Part shown: positions 15,192-25,220 of the stretch, piece by piece
How the letters are laid out: each line of letters begins with the position of its first letter
Numbering within the stretch: position 1 is the first letter of the stretch
DNA from: Lactobacillus selangorensis
GTDB lineage: Bacteria > Bacillota > Bacilli > Lactobacillales > Lactobacillaceae
Direction: 5' to 3'
NCBI RefSeq assembly: GCF_001437205.1
Contig: NZ_JQAZ01000006.1
Span: 62,001 to 126,000 of the forward strand
DNA: 64,000 bases
Translations under genes and position numbers: made by a program
Notes under the pieces: model-generated
Told to the model about the DNA's origin: nothing
What the model saw: the letters and a program-made list of their open reading frames with translations, nothing else
Databases searched by the model: none

Positions 15192-17477
15192 CTATTCAAT
15201 GACTTTTAAGGTATCTAAATCCGCCGGCAGGTCCGTCAGCAACGGGCTCGGTGTGCCAATCGCAATCAGCGTCAGGAGATGCATTGCTCGTGTCGCCAGC
15301 GTATACAGCAAATCGGCATCTTGCGTTCCGTAAGTGCCGGCCGAAATATCATAACCAATGACCGTATCGAATTCCAGCCCCTTAGCTAGGTAGATTGGCA
15401 GGATGATGACGCCTTCCGGAATGGAACGATTGGCGGCCGACAGCAGGTGAATCGGTGTATCGAGCGTCAGACGGGCAAATAATTGTTCTGCGGCTGCTTG
15501 CGTTTTGGTCAGAATGGCGACAGTGTGATGCTGGTCAAGGGCCTGATAAACGGTCCTAGTCAGTTCGGTCAAGACAATTTTATCGTCGTTTGGACAGTCG
15601 AGTACGACTGGTTTGGCACCCGGTCGGGTAAACGACTGAATTGCATCGCCATCCGGCAGTAATGCCTTCGCAAAATCGGTAATCTCTTGGGTCGACCGAT
15701 AACTCTTGTTGAGGTTGATTAGCCGCACCCGTTTATGCGGAAAGACAGAAGCAATAGCGGCCATAAAATCAGTCTGAGCGTCGTGGGCGCCGAAAACGTC
15801 CTGCTGACGGTCGCCGAGCAGTGTCAATTTAGCCTTTGGAAAGGCATGGTGGACATAATGAAGCTGCGCCAGCGAATAATCCTGCATTTCATCGATGAAT
15901 AAGAATTGGATTGCATGGTTCTGACCGCCGCCAGTCAAAACATCCCGCAGGTACAGTAATGGCGCTGCATCGTCGAGGTCAAGGCGGTGTTTATTGATTA
16001 AATCCCGAAAACCGGACCGCATGGCATCCCAAGCCTGCTGGGAAACGCCCGCAACGGACTGAGTCGCTAGAAAATGGTCGTATTCTTGATAGAGGTCGAA
16101 GAAATAATCATTATAAATGGCCGCATAAATCGGCTCATACCGTTCGTAAAGCAGTTTGCGGCCCAGATAGTGGCGTTCATGGGCCGCCGATTCGAATTCA
16201 TGGCCGTTGAGCAGGCGTTCATAGTCTTCACTGCTGAGCAAATCGACTTCATCCTGCACATCATCGTCATCGGTCTGTTCCCGAATGATTTGTTTCAGGC
16301 GCCGAATCAAAGTATTCTTCGTCTGGATGAACTTGTCAGCCGGCAGCATTCGTTCTGGCAGGCCTTGATAAATAGCCGTGATTTCATCCTTGCTGAAGAA
16401 AACAGCGCCTTCGAAATAAATACTGCTGAAGGCCGGTTTCCGCAGGGCGGTACTTTTGGCGTAACTACGGACAGCCTCCATGAAGGCGACACTTTCTTTA
16501 GAACGCCGAATCAACCGGGCCGTTTTCGGAAAATGGCGCTGATCCCGTTCGAAACGTTCGAAGCGGCTCTCGACTTTGAGACCGGAGAAACGCTGGCGGA
16601 AGAATTCATCAAGGGTGACCTGCCGCATGTTTTTCTCACCCAAGCTCGGCAGCACTTCTGAAATATAATTACTGAACAGCCGATTGGGTGAAAAGAGAAT
16701 CATCTGTTCGGCATTGAGGTGGCTGCGGCTGTGGTAGAGCAGGTAGGCGATCCGCTGCAGAATCGCCGACGTTTTGCCGCTGCCGGCCGCTCCTTGAACA
16801 ATCAGCACATCGGCCGACGTATCCCGAATGATGTCATTTTGTTCCTTTTGAATGGTGGCCACGATATTCTGCATGTATTCGCTGCTTTCGCCGCCCAGAA
16901 TCTGCTGGAGAATCTCATCACCGACAGTTTCGTTAGTATCAAACATATTTTCGATTTGACCATGCTGAATTAAAAATTGGCGCTTCTTTTCGAGAGCGAC
17001 GGTGGTTGGACCGGTGGGCGTGTCGTAACTGACTTGGCCCAGCGTCCCATTGTAATAAATACTTGAGATTGGCGCCCGCCAGTCATAAATCAAAAAATGG
17101 TTCTCATCGTCAATGAACGTGGAAGTCCCAATGTAGAGGGTCTCCTGTTCGCCGTCTTCTTTGATATCGACTCGTCCGAAGTAGGGCGAGTTTTCGAGTT
17201 CGTCTAAACGTTGTGTTTGAGTTTTTAAAATCGTTTCATTTTCGACAGAATTGGCGACCATCTGCTTCTGCTGCTGGACAGCGGCATTGGTTTCCATGCG
17301 ATCATCGACTTCAGTCGTGTTGACACGGGTGTTATCGCCGTAATTCTGTTCGATGGCACGGGTTTCATGGTGGGCCTTGGCCAGCTGATCGTTGAGATCG
17401 ACTTGGCGCTTTTTGATTTGAGCGACCACATGATCGACTCGCTGCTGTTCCTTTTGTCGTTCATTTTTTTCCGTCAT
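15192..17477 (-). CDS. helD: HelD-type RNA polymerase recycling ATPase
   Basis: A 761-residue UvrD-like superfamily 1 protein of the HelD group, which removes RNA polymerase from stalled complexes or DNA using ATP. An N-terminal coiled-coil-like region (residues 1-100, many Gln, Glu and Lys) matches the arm that enters the polymerase secondary channel. Walker A is GAAGSGKTSA near residue 230, Walker B is LFIDEMQDYS near 530, and LNKSYRST follows. Length agrees with Firmicute HelD. The gene has AAAGGAG before ATG and is monocistronic. Confidence 0.9.
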   Translation of the reverse strand: MTEKNERQKEQQRVDHVVAQIKKRQVDLNDQLAKAHHETRAIEQNYGDNTRVNTTEVDDRMETNAAVQQQKQMVANSVENETILKTQTQRLDELENSPYFGRVDIKEDGEQETLYIGTSTFIDDENHFLIYDWRAPISSIYYNGTLGQVSYDTPTGPTTVALEKKRQFLIQHGQIENMFDTNETVGDEILQQILGGESSEYMQNIVATIQKEQNDIIRDTSADVLIVQGAAGSGKTSAILQRIAYLLYHSRSHLNAEQMILFSPNRLFSNYISEVLPSLGEKNMRQVTLDEFFRQRFSGLKVESRFERFERDQRHFPKTARLIRRSKESVAFMEAVRSYAKSTALRKPAFSSIYFEGAVFFSKDEITAIYQGLPERMLPADKFIQTKNTLIRRLKQIIREQTDDDDVQDEVDLLSSEDYERLLNGHEFESAAHERHYLGRKLLYERYEPIYAAIYNDYFFDLYQEYDHFLATQSVAGVSQQAWDAMRSGFRDLINKHRLDLDDAAPLLYLRDVLTGGGQNHAIQFLFIDEMQDYSLAQLHYVHHAFPKAKLTLLGDRQQDVFGAHDAQTDFMAAIASVFPHKRVRLINLNKSYRSTQEITDFAKALLPDGDAIQSFTRPGAKPVVLDCPNDDKIVLTELTRTVYQALDQHHTVAILTKTQAAAEQLFARLTLDTPIHLLSAANRSIPEGVIILPIYLAKGLEFDTVIGYDISAGTYGTQDADLLYTLATRAMHLLTLIAIGTPSPLLTDLPADLDTLKVIE

Positions 17478-17620
17478 TGCCCGGCTCCTTTAGAAAAAGT
17501 TTTCCTATCATTCTATGACTTTTTAAGGAGGAAGTAAAGCTAGTTTGATTGCGTTTTAGAGGTCGTCACGGGTTGAAACAGCTACAATAAAAATAGCAGA
17601 TCTTGAAAATGGCCGAAACC

Positions 17621-17654
17621 GTTACTTTAAAAGTAACAATAAGAATGTTACAAT
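17621..17654 (+). promoter_or_regulatory. Promoter with 17-base palindromic operator
   Basis: GTTACTTTAAAAGTAAC (17621-17637) is a perfect palindrome around a central base. It covers the place of the -35 box for a TACAAT -10 hexamer at 17649-17654. A repressor bound here would block RNA polymerase. A partial copy (TTACTTTT) lies just after the -10 box at 17663. The cognate regulator is unknown. Confidence 0.65.
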
Positions 17655-17690
17655 AGAAATACTTACTTTTAGAAAGACGGAGGCAGGATT

Positions 17691-19220
17691 GTGGCAGATT
17701 TAATCCAAACATTCATGGAACGGCGGACCGATTTGGGCCAAGCACTGCTCCAACATATTCAAATTTCACTCTTATCACTTGTGATTGCCATGCTGATTGC
17801 AATTCCGCTAGCAATCGCGGTCACCAACCATCACAAACTGGCCGGCTTCTTTCTGCAGATTGCCGGTGTGCTCCAAACCATCCCTTCACTGGCATTATTG
17901 GGACTGCTGATTCCGATTGTGGGGATCGGCAATCTGCCGGCAACGATCGCACTGGTCATTTATGCGCTGCTGCCGATTTTTCAAAATACTTATTTAGGCA
18001 TTACTGATATCGATCCATCGCTGGAAGAAGCAGCGGATGCTTTTGGGATGTCCCGCTGGCAGAAATTATTTCGGGTCGAGCTGCCATTAGCGCTGCCGTC
18101 GATTATTGCCGGAATCCGCAATGCCTTGGTGCTGATCATCGGGACAGCAACACTGGCGGCTTTGATTGGGGCCGGCGGGTTAGGGACCTTTATCCTGCTG
18201 GGCATCAATCGTAACAATACAGCGCTGACACTGATTGGTGCCATTTCATCGGCGCTGCTGGCGATTGTCTTCAGCTGGCTGATTGGTGTTTTGCAGCATG
18301 TTAAACTGCGTTATTCAGTGGCCGTTTTAGTGCTGATTATTGTCGGCGGCTTGGGCTACACTGGTTATCAAGCCTATGAAAATGCCCGTCCGACCATCAC
18401 CATTGCCGGAAAATTGGGGTCCGAACCCGACATTTTGATTAACATGTACAAAGATTTAATCAAGCAGGACAGTCCGCAGACGAAAGTCGTGCTGAAGTCA
18501 AATTTCGGCCAGACGAGTTTTCTCTATAATGCCTTGGAAAGCAAACAAATCGACGTTTATCCGGAATTCACCGGTACAGTGCTTGAAAGTCTTGTCAAGT
18601 TGCCAAAAGGGCAGACTGTGCCAGCCACCGCCAGTCAGACATATCAATTATCGAAAACTTTGTTAAGGCAGCAGGCCGACCTCAGTTATCAAGCGCCGAT
18701 GCAGTACGATAACACCTATGCGGTCGTCGTTAAGCAATCGTTTGCCAAACGGTATGGCATCAAGGATATTTCCGATTTAAAGAAGGTCGAGTCGAAACTG
18801 GATGCTGGCTTCGACCTCGAATTTCTCGATCGTCAGGATGGCTATAAAGGATTAGAGTCGAAGTACGGGCTGAAATTCAAGACGCAGTCGATGGACCCGT
18901 CGCTGCGGTATGAAGCGCTCAATCGGGGCAGTGTCAACATTGTCGATGGTTATTCGACCGATTCGCAGATCGAACAGTACCATTTGGTCGCTTTGAAGGA
19001 CGACAAGCATCTGTTCCCGTATTATCAAGGTGCGCCGCTGATGCGGGCGGAAACGGCCCGCAAGTATCCGCAGGTCGTTAAAAGCCTGAACAAGCTGAAA
19101 GGCCAGATTTCGGACGCTGAGATGCGCAAGATGAATTATGAAGTCAACGTTGAGAAAAAATCGGCCGCAAGTGTGGCCCGGCAGTATTTGCGAGCTCATC
19201 ATTTGTTAAGGGGGGAATAG
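17691..19220 (+). CDS. ABC importer permease fused to substrate-binding domain (OpuC/EgtU-like)
   Basis: A 509-residue fusion. Residues about 1-205 form a BPD-type permease with the EEAADAFGMSRWQ coupling motif near 110. After another membrane helix, residues about 230-505 form an extracellular glycine betaine/choline-type binding domain (GKLGSEPDILINMYK, FTGTVLESLV). This layout fits osmoprotectant importers (OpuC/OpuB) and also EgtU of Streptococcus pneumoniae, which imports ergothioneine. The start is GTG behind GGAGG. The ATPase gene follows directly, then a disulfide-reductase-like gene; that last neighbour makes a thiol-type substrate worth testing. Confidence 0.9.
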   Translation: MADLIQTFMERRTDLGQALLQHIQISLLSLVIAMLIAIPLAIAVTNHHKLAGFFLQIAGVLQTIPSLALLGLLIPIVGIGNLPATIALVIYALLPIFQNTYLGITDIDPSLEEAADAFGMSRWQKLFRVELPLALPSIIAGIRNALVLIIGTATLAALIGAGGLGTFILLGINRNNTALTLIGAISSALLAIVFSWLIGVLQHVKLRYSVAVLVLIIVGGLGYTGYQAYENARPTITIAGKLGSEPDILINMYKDLIKQDSPQTKVVLKSNFGQTSFLYNALESKQIDVYPEFTGTVLESLVKLPKGQTVPATASQTYQLSKTLLRQQADLSYQAPMQYDNTYAVVVKQSFAKRYGIKDISDLKKVESKLDAGFDLEFLDRQDGYKGLESKYGLKFKTQSMDPSLRYEALNRGSVNIVDGYSTDSQIEQYHLVALKDDKHLFPYYQGAPLMRAETARKYPQVVKSLNKLKGQISDAEMRKMNYEVNVEKKSAASVARQYLRAHHLLRGE

Positions 19221-19221
19221 C

Positions 19222-20196
19222 ATGACGACACCGATGATTGCGTTTAAACATGTCAATAAGCAGTATGCCGATGCAGCGCCGGCCGTTAACGATTTATCCT
19301 TAACAATCGGCCAGAACGAATTGTTTGTGCTGGTCGGAACATCCGGCAGCGGCAAAACGACGACTTTGAAAATGATCAACGAACTGATCCAGCCGACGAG
19401 CGGCACAATCGACTTTGCCGGCAAACCGTTGTCGGATTACAATGTTCGTGATTTGCGCTGGAATATCGGTTACGTTCTCCAGCAGATTGCCTTATTTCCG
19501 AATATGACGGTCGGCCAGAACATTGCCCTGATTCCAGAGCTGAAGCACTGGGATAAGGCTAAGATTGCCGCCACCGTCGACGATCTGCTCGAACAAGTCG
19601 AGCTGCCGCCGGATAAATATCGGGATCGGATGCCGTCGGAATTGTCCGGCGGTGAACAGCAGCGAGTCGGAATCCTGCGGGCGCTGGCAACCCAGCCGGA
19701 GGTAATCCTGATGGATGAGCCGTTCAGTGCGCTCGACCCCATTTCACGGACCCAGCTGCAGGATTTATTATTACGAATGCACAAAAAGTTTAAGACGACA
19801 ATCGTCTTTGTGACTCATGACATGAATGAGGCCCTTAAACTCGGCGATCGCATTGCGATTATGCGTTACGGCCGGTTGCTGCAGGTCGATACGCCTGCTG
19901 CGATTGCTGAACATCCCGTCAACGATTTCGTTGAATCGTTCTTTGCCACCAGCAAGAGCCAGAATGCGTTATTGGACGAGCCAGTCGGCGCACTTGAAAA
20001 TTACTGGCAGCCGGCGCATCCTGATGAAAACCAGTCAGAAACCGGCGTTGATACCGAAACACTGGTGCGGGAGGTACTGCCGCAGCTGGCTGATACCGAC
20101 CACATCGCCATTAAACGGGCCGGTGCACTTGTCGGCCATCTGACTCGGCAAGATGTGATTCGCTATTTGAGTGATCAGACGCACCATGCTAAATAG
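19222..20196 (+). CDS. ABC importer ATP-binding protein (OpuCA/EgtV-like)
   Basis: The ATPase of the importer encoded just upstream. Walker A GTSGSGKTT is near residue 39, signature LSGGEQQR near 142, Walker B VILMDEPFSALDP near 162, and the H loop is VFVTHDM. The roughly 80 residues after the ATPase core contain a single CBS-like half (HIAIKRAGALVGHLTRQDV), shorter than the tandem CBS pair that senses ionic strength in OpuA-type proteins. The gene starts one base after the permease stop, behind AAGGGGGG, so the two are translationally coupled. Confidence 0.9.
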   Translation: MTTPMIAFKHVNKQYADAAPAVNDLSLTIGQNELFVLVGTSGSGKTTTLKMINELIQPTSGTIDFAGKPLSDYNVRDLRWNIGYVLQQIALFPNMTVGQNIALIPELKHWDKAKIAATVDDLLEQVELPPDKYRDRMPSELSGGEQQRVGILRALATQPEVILMDEPFSALDPISRTQLQDLLLRMHKKFKTTIVFVTHDMNEALKLGDRIAIMRYGRLLQVDTPAAIAEHPVNDFVESFFATSKSQNALLDEPVGALENYWQPAHPDENQSETGVDTETLVREVLPQLADTDHIAIKRAGALVGHLTRQDVIRYLSDQTHHAK

Positions 20197-20210
20197 GAAG
20201 GAAGCTGTTT

Positions 20211-21551
20211 GTGATGACACATTATGACACGATCGTAATCGGCGGCGGACCCGCCGGATTGGCAGCGGCGTATCCTTTAAAAGCCGCTGGGCAAACTGTT
20301 TTAGTAGTGGAAAATGATTTGTGGGGCGGCACTTGTCCGAATCGGGGCTGCGATCCGAAGAAGATGCTCTATACATCCGTTGCGGCTCAAGATTTGACTC
20401 AGCAGATGCAGCAGCATGGCTTGACCGGCTTGCCGCAAGTCGATTGGCCTGCTTTGATGGCGTTCAAAAACACATACACTGACAAAGTGCCGAACAACAC
20501 TTTGGCCGGTTTGAAAGCCACCGGAATCGACACTGCAGCTGGCACAGCCCAATTTCAGGATGAACGGACACTCACGGTCGGAACGACGGACTATACGGCC
20601 GATCAGTTTGTGATCGCCACTGGCCAGCAGCCGGCGCTACTGCCAATGAAGGGGCAGCAATACCTGAAGACCAGCAACGACTTTCTCGATTTGAAGACAT
20701 TACCGAAACGGATCACGTTCATTGGGGCCGGCTACATTGCGATTGAACTGGCTAATATTGCGGCAACGGCGGGCGCACAGGTGCATATCGTTCAGCATAA
20801 CGACCGCTTATTGCGGCAGTTTCCACAGACTTATACGCAGAAACTGGCCGAATTGCTGACCCAACAGAAACAGATTCAGTTCGACTATAATGTCGAAATT
20901 GAGACGATTACTTCTGAAGCTGATGGGTATCATCTGCAGGGGACGAATGGATATCAGGCGACGACCGATCTGGTCATCGATGCTACCGGCAGAACGCCGA
21001 ACGTAACGGCGTTACAACTTGGAAACGCCGGCGTCACGACGGACCGGCATGGGGTTGTGGTCAACGATCACCTCCAATCGAGCAATTCACGGGTCTATGC
21101 AGTCGGTGACGTTGTTTCAAAGTCGCAGCCGAAACTGACGCCGGTTGCCAGCTTTGAGGGCGGCTATCTTGGTCAATTACTGACCGGTCAAACGACTGCT
21201 ACCATTGCCTATCCGACCATTCCGACGATTGTCTATGCTAGTCCGAAACTGGCGATGGCTGGGGTCAGCTTGGAGACAGCGCAGCAAAATCCCGCCCATT
21301 ACCAGGTTACGACTCAGGATGTGACCAGCTGGTTCACGTATATGCGGATTCGGGAGCCGTATGCCCAAGTCAGCACGATTACGGATCAGCAGACGGGACT
21401 GCTGGTCGGCGCCGTTGTCTTGTCGGAGAGCGCCGATCGGCTGATCAATGATTTTGTGGTTATGATTGACCAGAAGACGCCTGCTGCTCAGATTTCAAAG
21501 CGGATTATGACGTATCCGACCGTCGAAAGCGACCTGAGTTATTTTTACTAA
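20211..21551 (+). CDS. FAD-dependent pyridine nucleotide-disulfide oxidoreductase
   Basis: A 446-residue member of the glutathione-reductase class. The FAD-binding GGGPAGLAAA is near residue 11, the redox pair is Cys42/Cys47 in GGTCPNRGCDPKK, the NADPH-binding GAGYIAIELAN is near 170, and VYAVGDV near 300 contacts FAD. The C-terminal dimer motif normally reads HPTxxE and supplies the catalytic His. Here it reads YPTVES, so the His is replaced by Tyr. The natural substrate may therefore not be glutathione disulfide. GTG 20211 and ATG 20214 are both possible starts after AGGAAGG. It is closely linked to the ABC importer. Confidence 0.88.
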   Translation: MMTHYDTIVIGGGPAGLAAAYPLKAAGQTVLVVENDLWGGTCPNRGCDPKKMLYTSVAAQDLTQQMQQHGLTGLPQVDWPALMAFKNTYTDKVPNNTLAGLKATGIDTAAGTAQFQDERTLTVGTTDYTADQFVIATGQQPALLPMKGQQYLKTSNDFLDLKTLPKRITFIGAGYIAIELANIAATAGAQVHIVQHNDRLLRQFPQTYTQKLAELLTQQKQIQFDYNVEIETITSEADGYHLQGTNGYQATTDLVIDATGRTPNVTALQLGNAGVTTDRHGVVVNDHLQSSNSRVYAVGDVVSKSQPKLTPVASFEGGYLGQLLTGQTTATIAYPTIPTIVYASPKLAMAGVSLETAQQNPAHYQVTTQDVTSWFTYMRIREPYAQVSTITDQQTGLLVGAVVLSESADRLINDFVVMIDQKTPAAQISKRIMTYPTVESDLSYFY

Positions 21552-21584
21552 GGTTTGACAGAAACAGTTTCCTCCCTTAAGATG

Positions 21585-22880
<1,296 letters not shown>

Positions 22881-22901
22881 ATTGCAAATGGAGGTGCCAG
22901 G

Positions 22902-23516
22902 ATGACGGTTTTAGTCACTGGGTTTGAACCGCTGCAGCCACACAAGCTGTCGGCCAGCTGGGAGGCGGTCAAACGCCTGCCGGATAAAATTATGGGCGAG
23001 CACATCAGCAAACTCAAGGTGCCAGCGGCGTTCAATGCCTGTGTAGCGGTACTGGCGGATCAGATTGCCGCCGCACCGCCGACATTGGTGCTCAATGTGA
23101 TGGCAGCTCCGACGACGACGCTCAATCTGATTCGGATGGCCGTCAATTTGAATGACAGCCGGCGGCCCGACAATGCCGGACAGCGAACGACCGATGCCCC
23201 GATTACTGTCGATGGACCAGCTGCTTTTTGGAGCCAGCTGCCGGTGCGTGAATTGCTGACCGGGTTACGGGGCGAACACTTGCCAAGCCGGATTATGACG
23301 ACGGCTGAACCGTTTTTAGGCAATCATCTGATGTACCGCACTCAAGAACTGATCGTCCAGCAGAATTTGTCCTGCTGGAACGGTCTGCTTCAGGTGCCGT
23401 TGCTGCCGGAACAAGCCGTTGCCGACCATTTGCCATCGATGAGTGTCGGCGACAGCGTCAGGGGTCTGCAAACGGCGCTGGCTGTAGCGATCGAAGCCCA
23501 GCAATATTCCGCCTAA
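22902..23516 (+). CDS. Pyroglutamyl-peptidase I homologue lacking catalytic residues
   Basis: A 204-residue protein with the fold and length of C15 pyroglutamyl peptidases: TGFEP at the N terminus, NLNDSRRPDNAG near 82-93, NHLMYR near 141 and VPLLPEQ near 165. The three catalytic positions are changed. Glu81 (Bacillus amyloliquefaciens numbering) aligns with Ile77, Cys144 with Gly140 and His168 with Gln164, each at the same offset of four. The GQAGGR-like loop is also lost. The frame is open, with a good GGAGGTG site, so this is a pseudoenzyme rather than a broken gene. Its function is unknown; binding of a peptide or of pyroglutamate is possible. Confidence 0.85.
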   Translation: MTVLVTGFEPLQPHKLSASWEAVKRLPDKIMGEHISKLKVPAAFNACVAVLADQIAAAPPTLVLNVMAAPTTTLNLIRMAVNLNDSRRPDNAGQRTTDAPITVDGPAAFWSQLPVRELLTGLRGEHLPSRIMTTAEPFLGNHLMYRTQELIVQQNLSCWNGLLQVPLLPEQAVADHLPSMSVGDSVRGLQTALAVAIEAQQYSA

Positions 23517-23576
23517 AGACTGATGTTCAGTTAGGGCGGCATGGTACAATAAGAAGATTATAAGGAGGACAAAACG

Positions 23577-24176
23577 ATGCAAAAAAGAAATTTTCATCCG
23601 TGGCTGATCGTCCTGCTAGTCATCCTCTTATTGGGTGGTTGGGGAATCAGTACCTACAATAGTCTGGCCAAAGAATCGCAGCAGGTTGATGCGGCTGCTT
23701 CGCAAGTTCAAAATGTGATGCAGCGGCGGTATGATTTGGTGCCGAACTTGGTCAACTCCGTTAAAGGCAGCATGCAGCAGGAGCAAAAGGTGTTCGGTCA
23801 GATTGCCGATGCCCGCAAGAGCTACAACACTGCTTCGAGCGGCACGGCTAAGAACAAGGCCAACAATGAATTGGATCAATCGGTTGGGACGCTGATCAAT
23901 GTCATCAACGAGAAATATCCCGATTTGAAGTCAAATGAAAATGTTCAGACCTTGATGACCCAGCTGGAAGGCAGTGAAAATCGCATTTCAGTCGAACGGA
24001 AACGTTACAACACGGCGGTTGAAAAATACAATCAATCCGTTGTGACGTTCCCTAAAAATATCTTTGCAAATATGATGGGCTTAGGTAAAAAGCCGTACTT
24101 CAAGGCCGATACGAAGGCTCAGGAAGCACCGCAAGTCGATCTGACCACTGATTCGTCTTCAACTAGTGGGAAGTGA
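23577..24176 (+). CDS. LemA-family membrane protein
   Basis: A 199-residue LemA protein: one N-terminal membrane helix (about residues 9-26), then a long helical domain. YNSLAKESQQVDAAASQVQ and RRYDLVPNLVNSVKG near residue 50 are the family signature. The role of LemA proteins is not settled; they often pair with TPM-domain proteins at the membrane. That holds here, as the next gene overlaps this stop codon. AAGGAGG precedes the start. The C terminus is Ser/Thr-rich. Confidence 0.92.
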   Translation: MQKRNFHPWLIVLLVILLLGGWGISTYNSLAKESQQVDAAASQVQNVMQRRYDLVPNLVNSVKGSMQQEQKVFGQIADARKSYNTASSGTAKNKANNELDQSVGTLINVINEKYPDLKSNENVQTLMTQLEGSENRISVERKRYNTAVEKYNQSVVTFPKNIFANMMGLGKKPYFKADTKAQEAPQVDLTTDSSSTSGK

Positions 24177-25024
24177 TCAAGATGCGACGTGCGCTGCGGC
24201 TAATGGCCCTAAGTCTGGTCGGGCTCTTCCTGTTTTTCATCGGAACGGGGCCGGTGCAGGCGGAAAGTCTGCCAGCCCGGCCAACGACCAATTTCTATGA
24301 TCAAGCTGGTATCTTGTCGGAAACGACCAAACAACGCATCAGCACCAAAAATGAACAGTATGCGACGACAAAACAGAAGCCGCAGGTCGTGGTCGCCGTC
24401 GTCAAATCGACGCATGGCGATACGGTCGACAGTTACGCTCCCGATCTCTTCCAGAAATGGGGCATCGGTCAGAAAAGTTCCGATAACGGGATTTTGATTC
24501 TGTATGCCGTCAACAATGGTCAGCGGAATGTCCGCATCGAGGTCGGTTACGGCCTCGAAGACGTTATTCCGGATGCAACGGCCGGCAAAATCCTGGCGCT
24601 GAATCAGAATTTGCTGAAGTCGAGCAGCACGACCAAAGAAGATGAAGGCTTGCGCAAGACCTTCAACGCTGTCACGACCATTATTGATAAGCATTATGGT
24701 TATCAGGATGATGGTCAGCGGATTTCGCAGTCTGATTATCAGCAGATTACCCAGAAACAGACGTCAGCAAGCGGCGGCTCGCTGCTTGATAAAATCATCA
24801 CGATTGTGGTGATTGTCTTCATCGTCGTCTTTTTCTTCGGCGGCGGTTCAGGCGGCTCAGGCAACGGTCGTGGCGGCCGGCGTCGTATTCCATGGTGGCT
24901 TTTTATGGGCGGCGGCGGATTTGGTTCTGGTGGCGGCTGGTCGGGTGGTTCCGGCAGCTCAGGCGGATTTGGCGGCTGGTCCGGTGGCGGCGGCAGTTCC
25001 GGCGGCGGCGGTGCCAGCATTTAA
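24173..25024 (+). CDS. TPM-domain membrane protein (YgcG-like)
   Basis: A TPM (TLP18.3/Psb32/MOLO-1) domain protein. A signal peptide (about residues 1-33, ending in VQA) precedes the TPM domain (about 38-170, with YDQAGILSE and RIEVGYGLEDVIPD). A membrane helix lies at about 205-222, and the tail is Gly/Ser/Trp-rich with many GGG and GGW repeats. Such tails are typical of YgcG proteins that accompany LemA. GTG 24173 overlaps the LemA stop; ATG 24182 is equally likely as start. A terminator follows. Confidence 0.9.
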   Translation: MIKMRRALRLMALSLVGLFLFFIGTGPVQAESLPARPTTNFYDQAGILSETTKQRISTKNEQYATTKQKPQVVVAVVKSTHGDTVDSYAPDLFQKWGIGQKSSDNGILILYAVNNGQRNVRIEVGYGLEDVIPDATAGKILALNQNLLKSSSTTKEDEGLRKTFNAVTTIIDKHYGYQDDGQRISQSDYQQITQKQTSASGGSLLDKIITIVVIVFIVVFFFGGGSGGSGNGRGGRRRIPWWLFMGGGGFGSGGGWSGGSGSSGGFGGWSGGGGSSGGGGASI

Positions 25025-25046
25025 CTATTAAAATAAATTCAAACGA

Positions 25047-25078
25047 AGGGACCTGACATTAGTCATGGTCTCTTTTTT
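25047..25078 (+). terminator. Terminator after the LemA/TPM operon
   Basis: A hairpin with arms GGGACCTGAC and GTCATGGTCTC around a four-base loop, then six T. Confidence 0.8.
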
Positions 25079-25088
25079 GAATTCTCAT

Positions 25089-25184
25089 CAGCGCCACAAA
25101 TCTACTATTTCAAAGTGCGTTCAGAATGCAAATCCAACTTTGGAATTTGTGCATTCTCAACGGTAAACCGACTTGTGTCGCAAC
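25089..25184. repeat. Nested palindromic intergenic element A
   Basis: Outer arms (GCGCCACAAATC near 25091 and GACTTGTGTCGC ending 25181) enclose a strong inner hairpin with arms AGAATGCAAATCCAA and TTGGAATTTGTGCATTCT. No gene fits here. The GACTTGTGTC arm recurs at 59937-59946, and GACTTGTGT at 60458, both intergenic. Confidence 0.5.
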
Positions 25185-25220
25185 TTCCTTTTCTTTACAC
25201 TTAAATCAGGGAGTGATTAC

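Noticed and set aside
24739-25020. Proline-rich minus-strand open frame opposite the TPM gene
   Set aside because: It is the antisense of a Gly-rich tail; Gly codons GGN read as Pro/Ser codons. No ribosome site or promoter.
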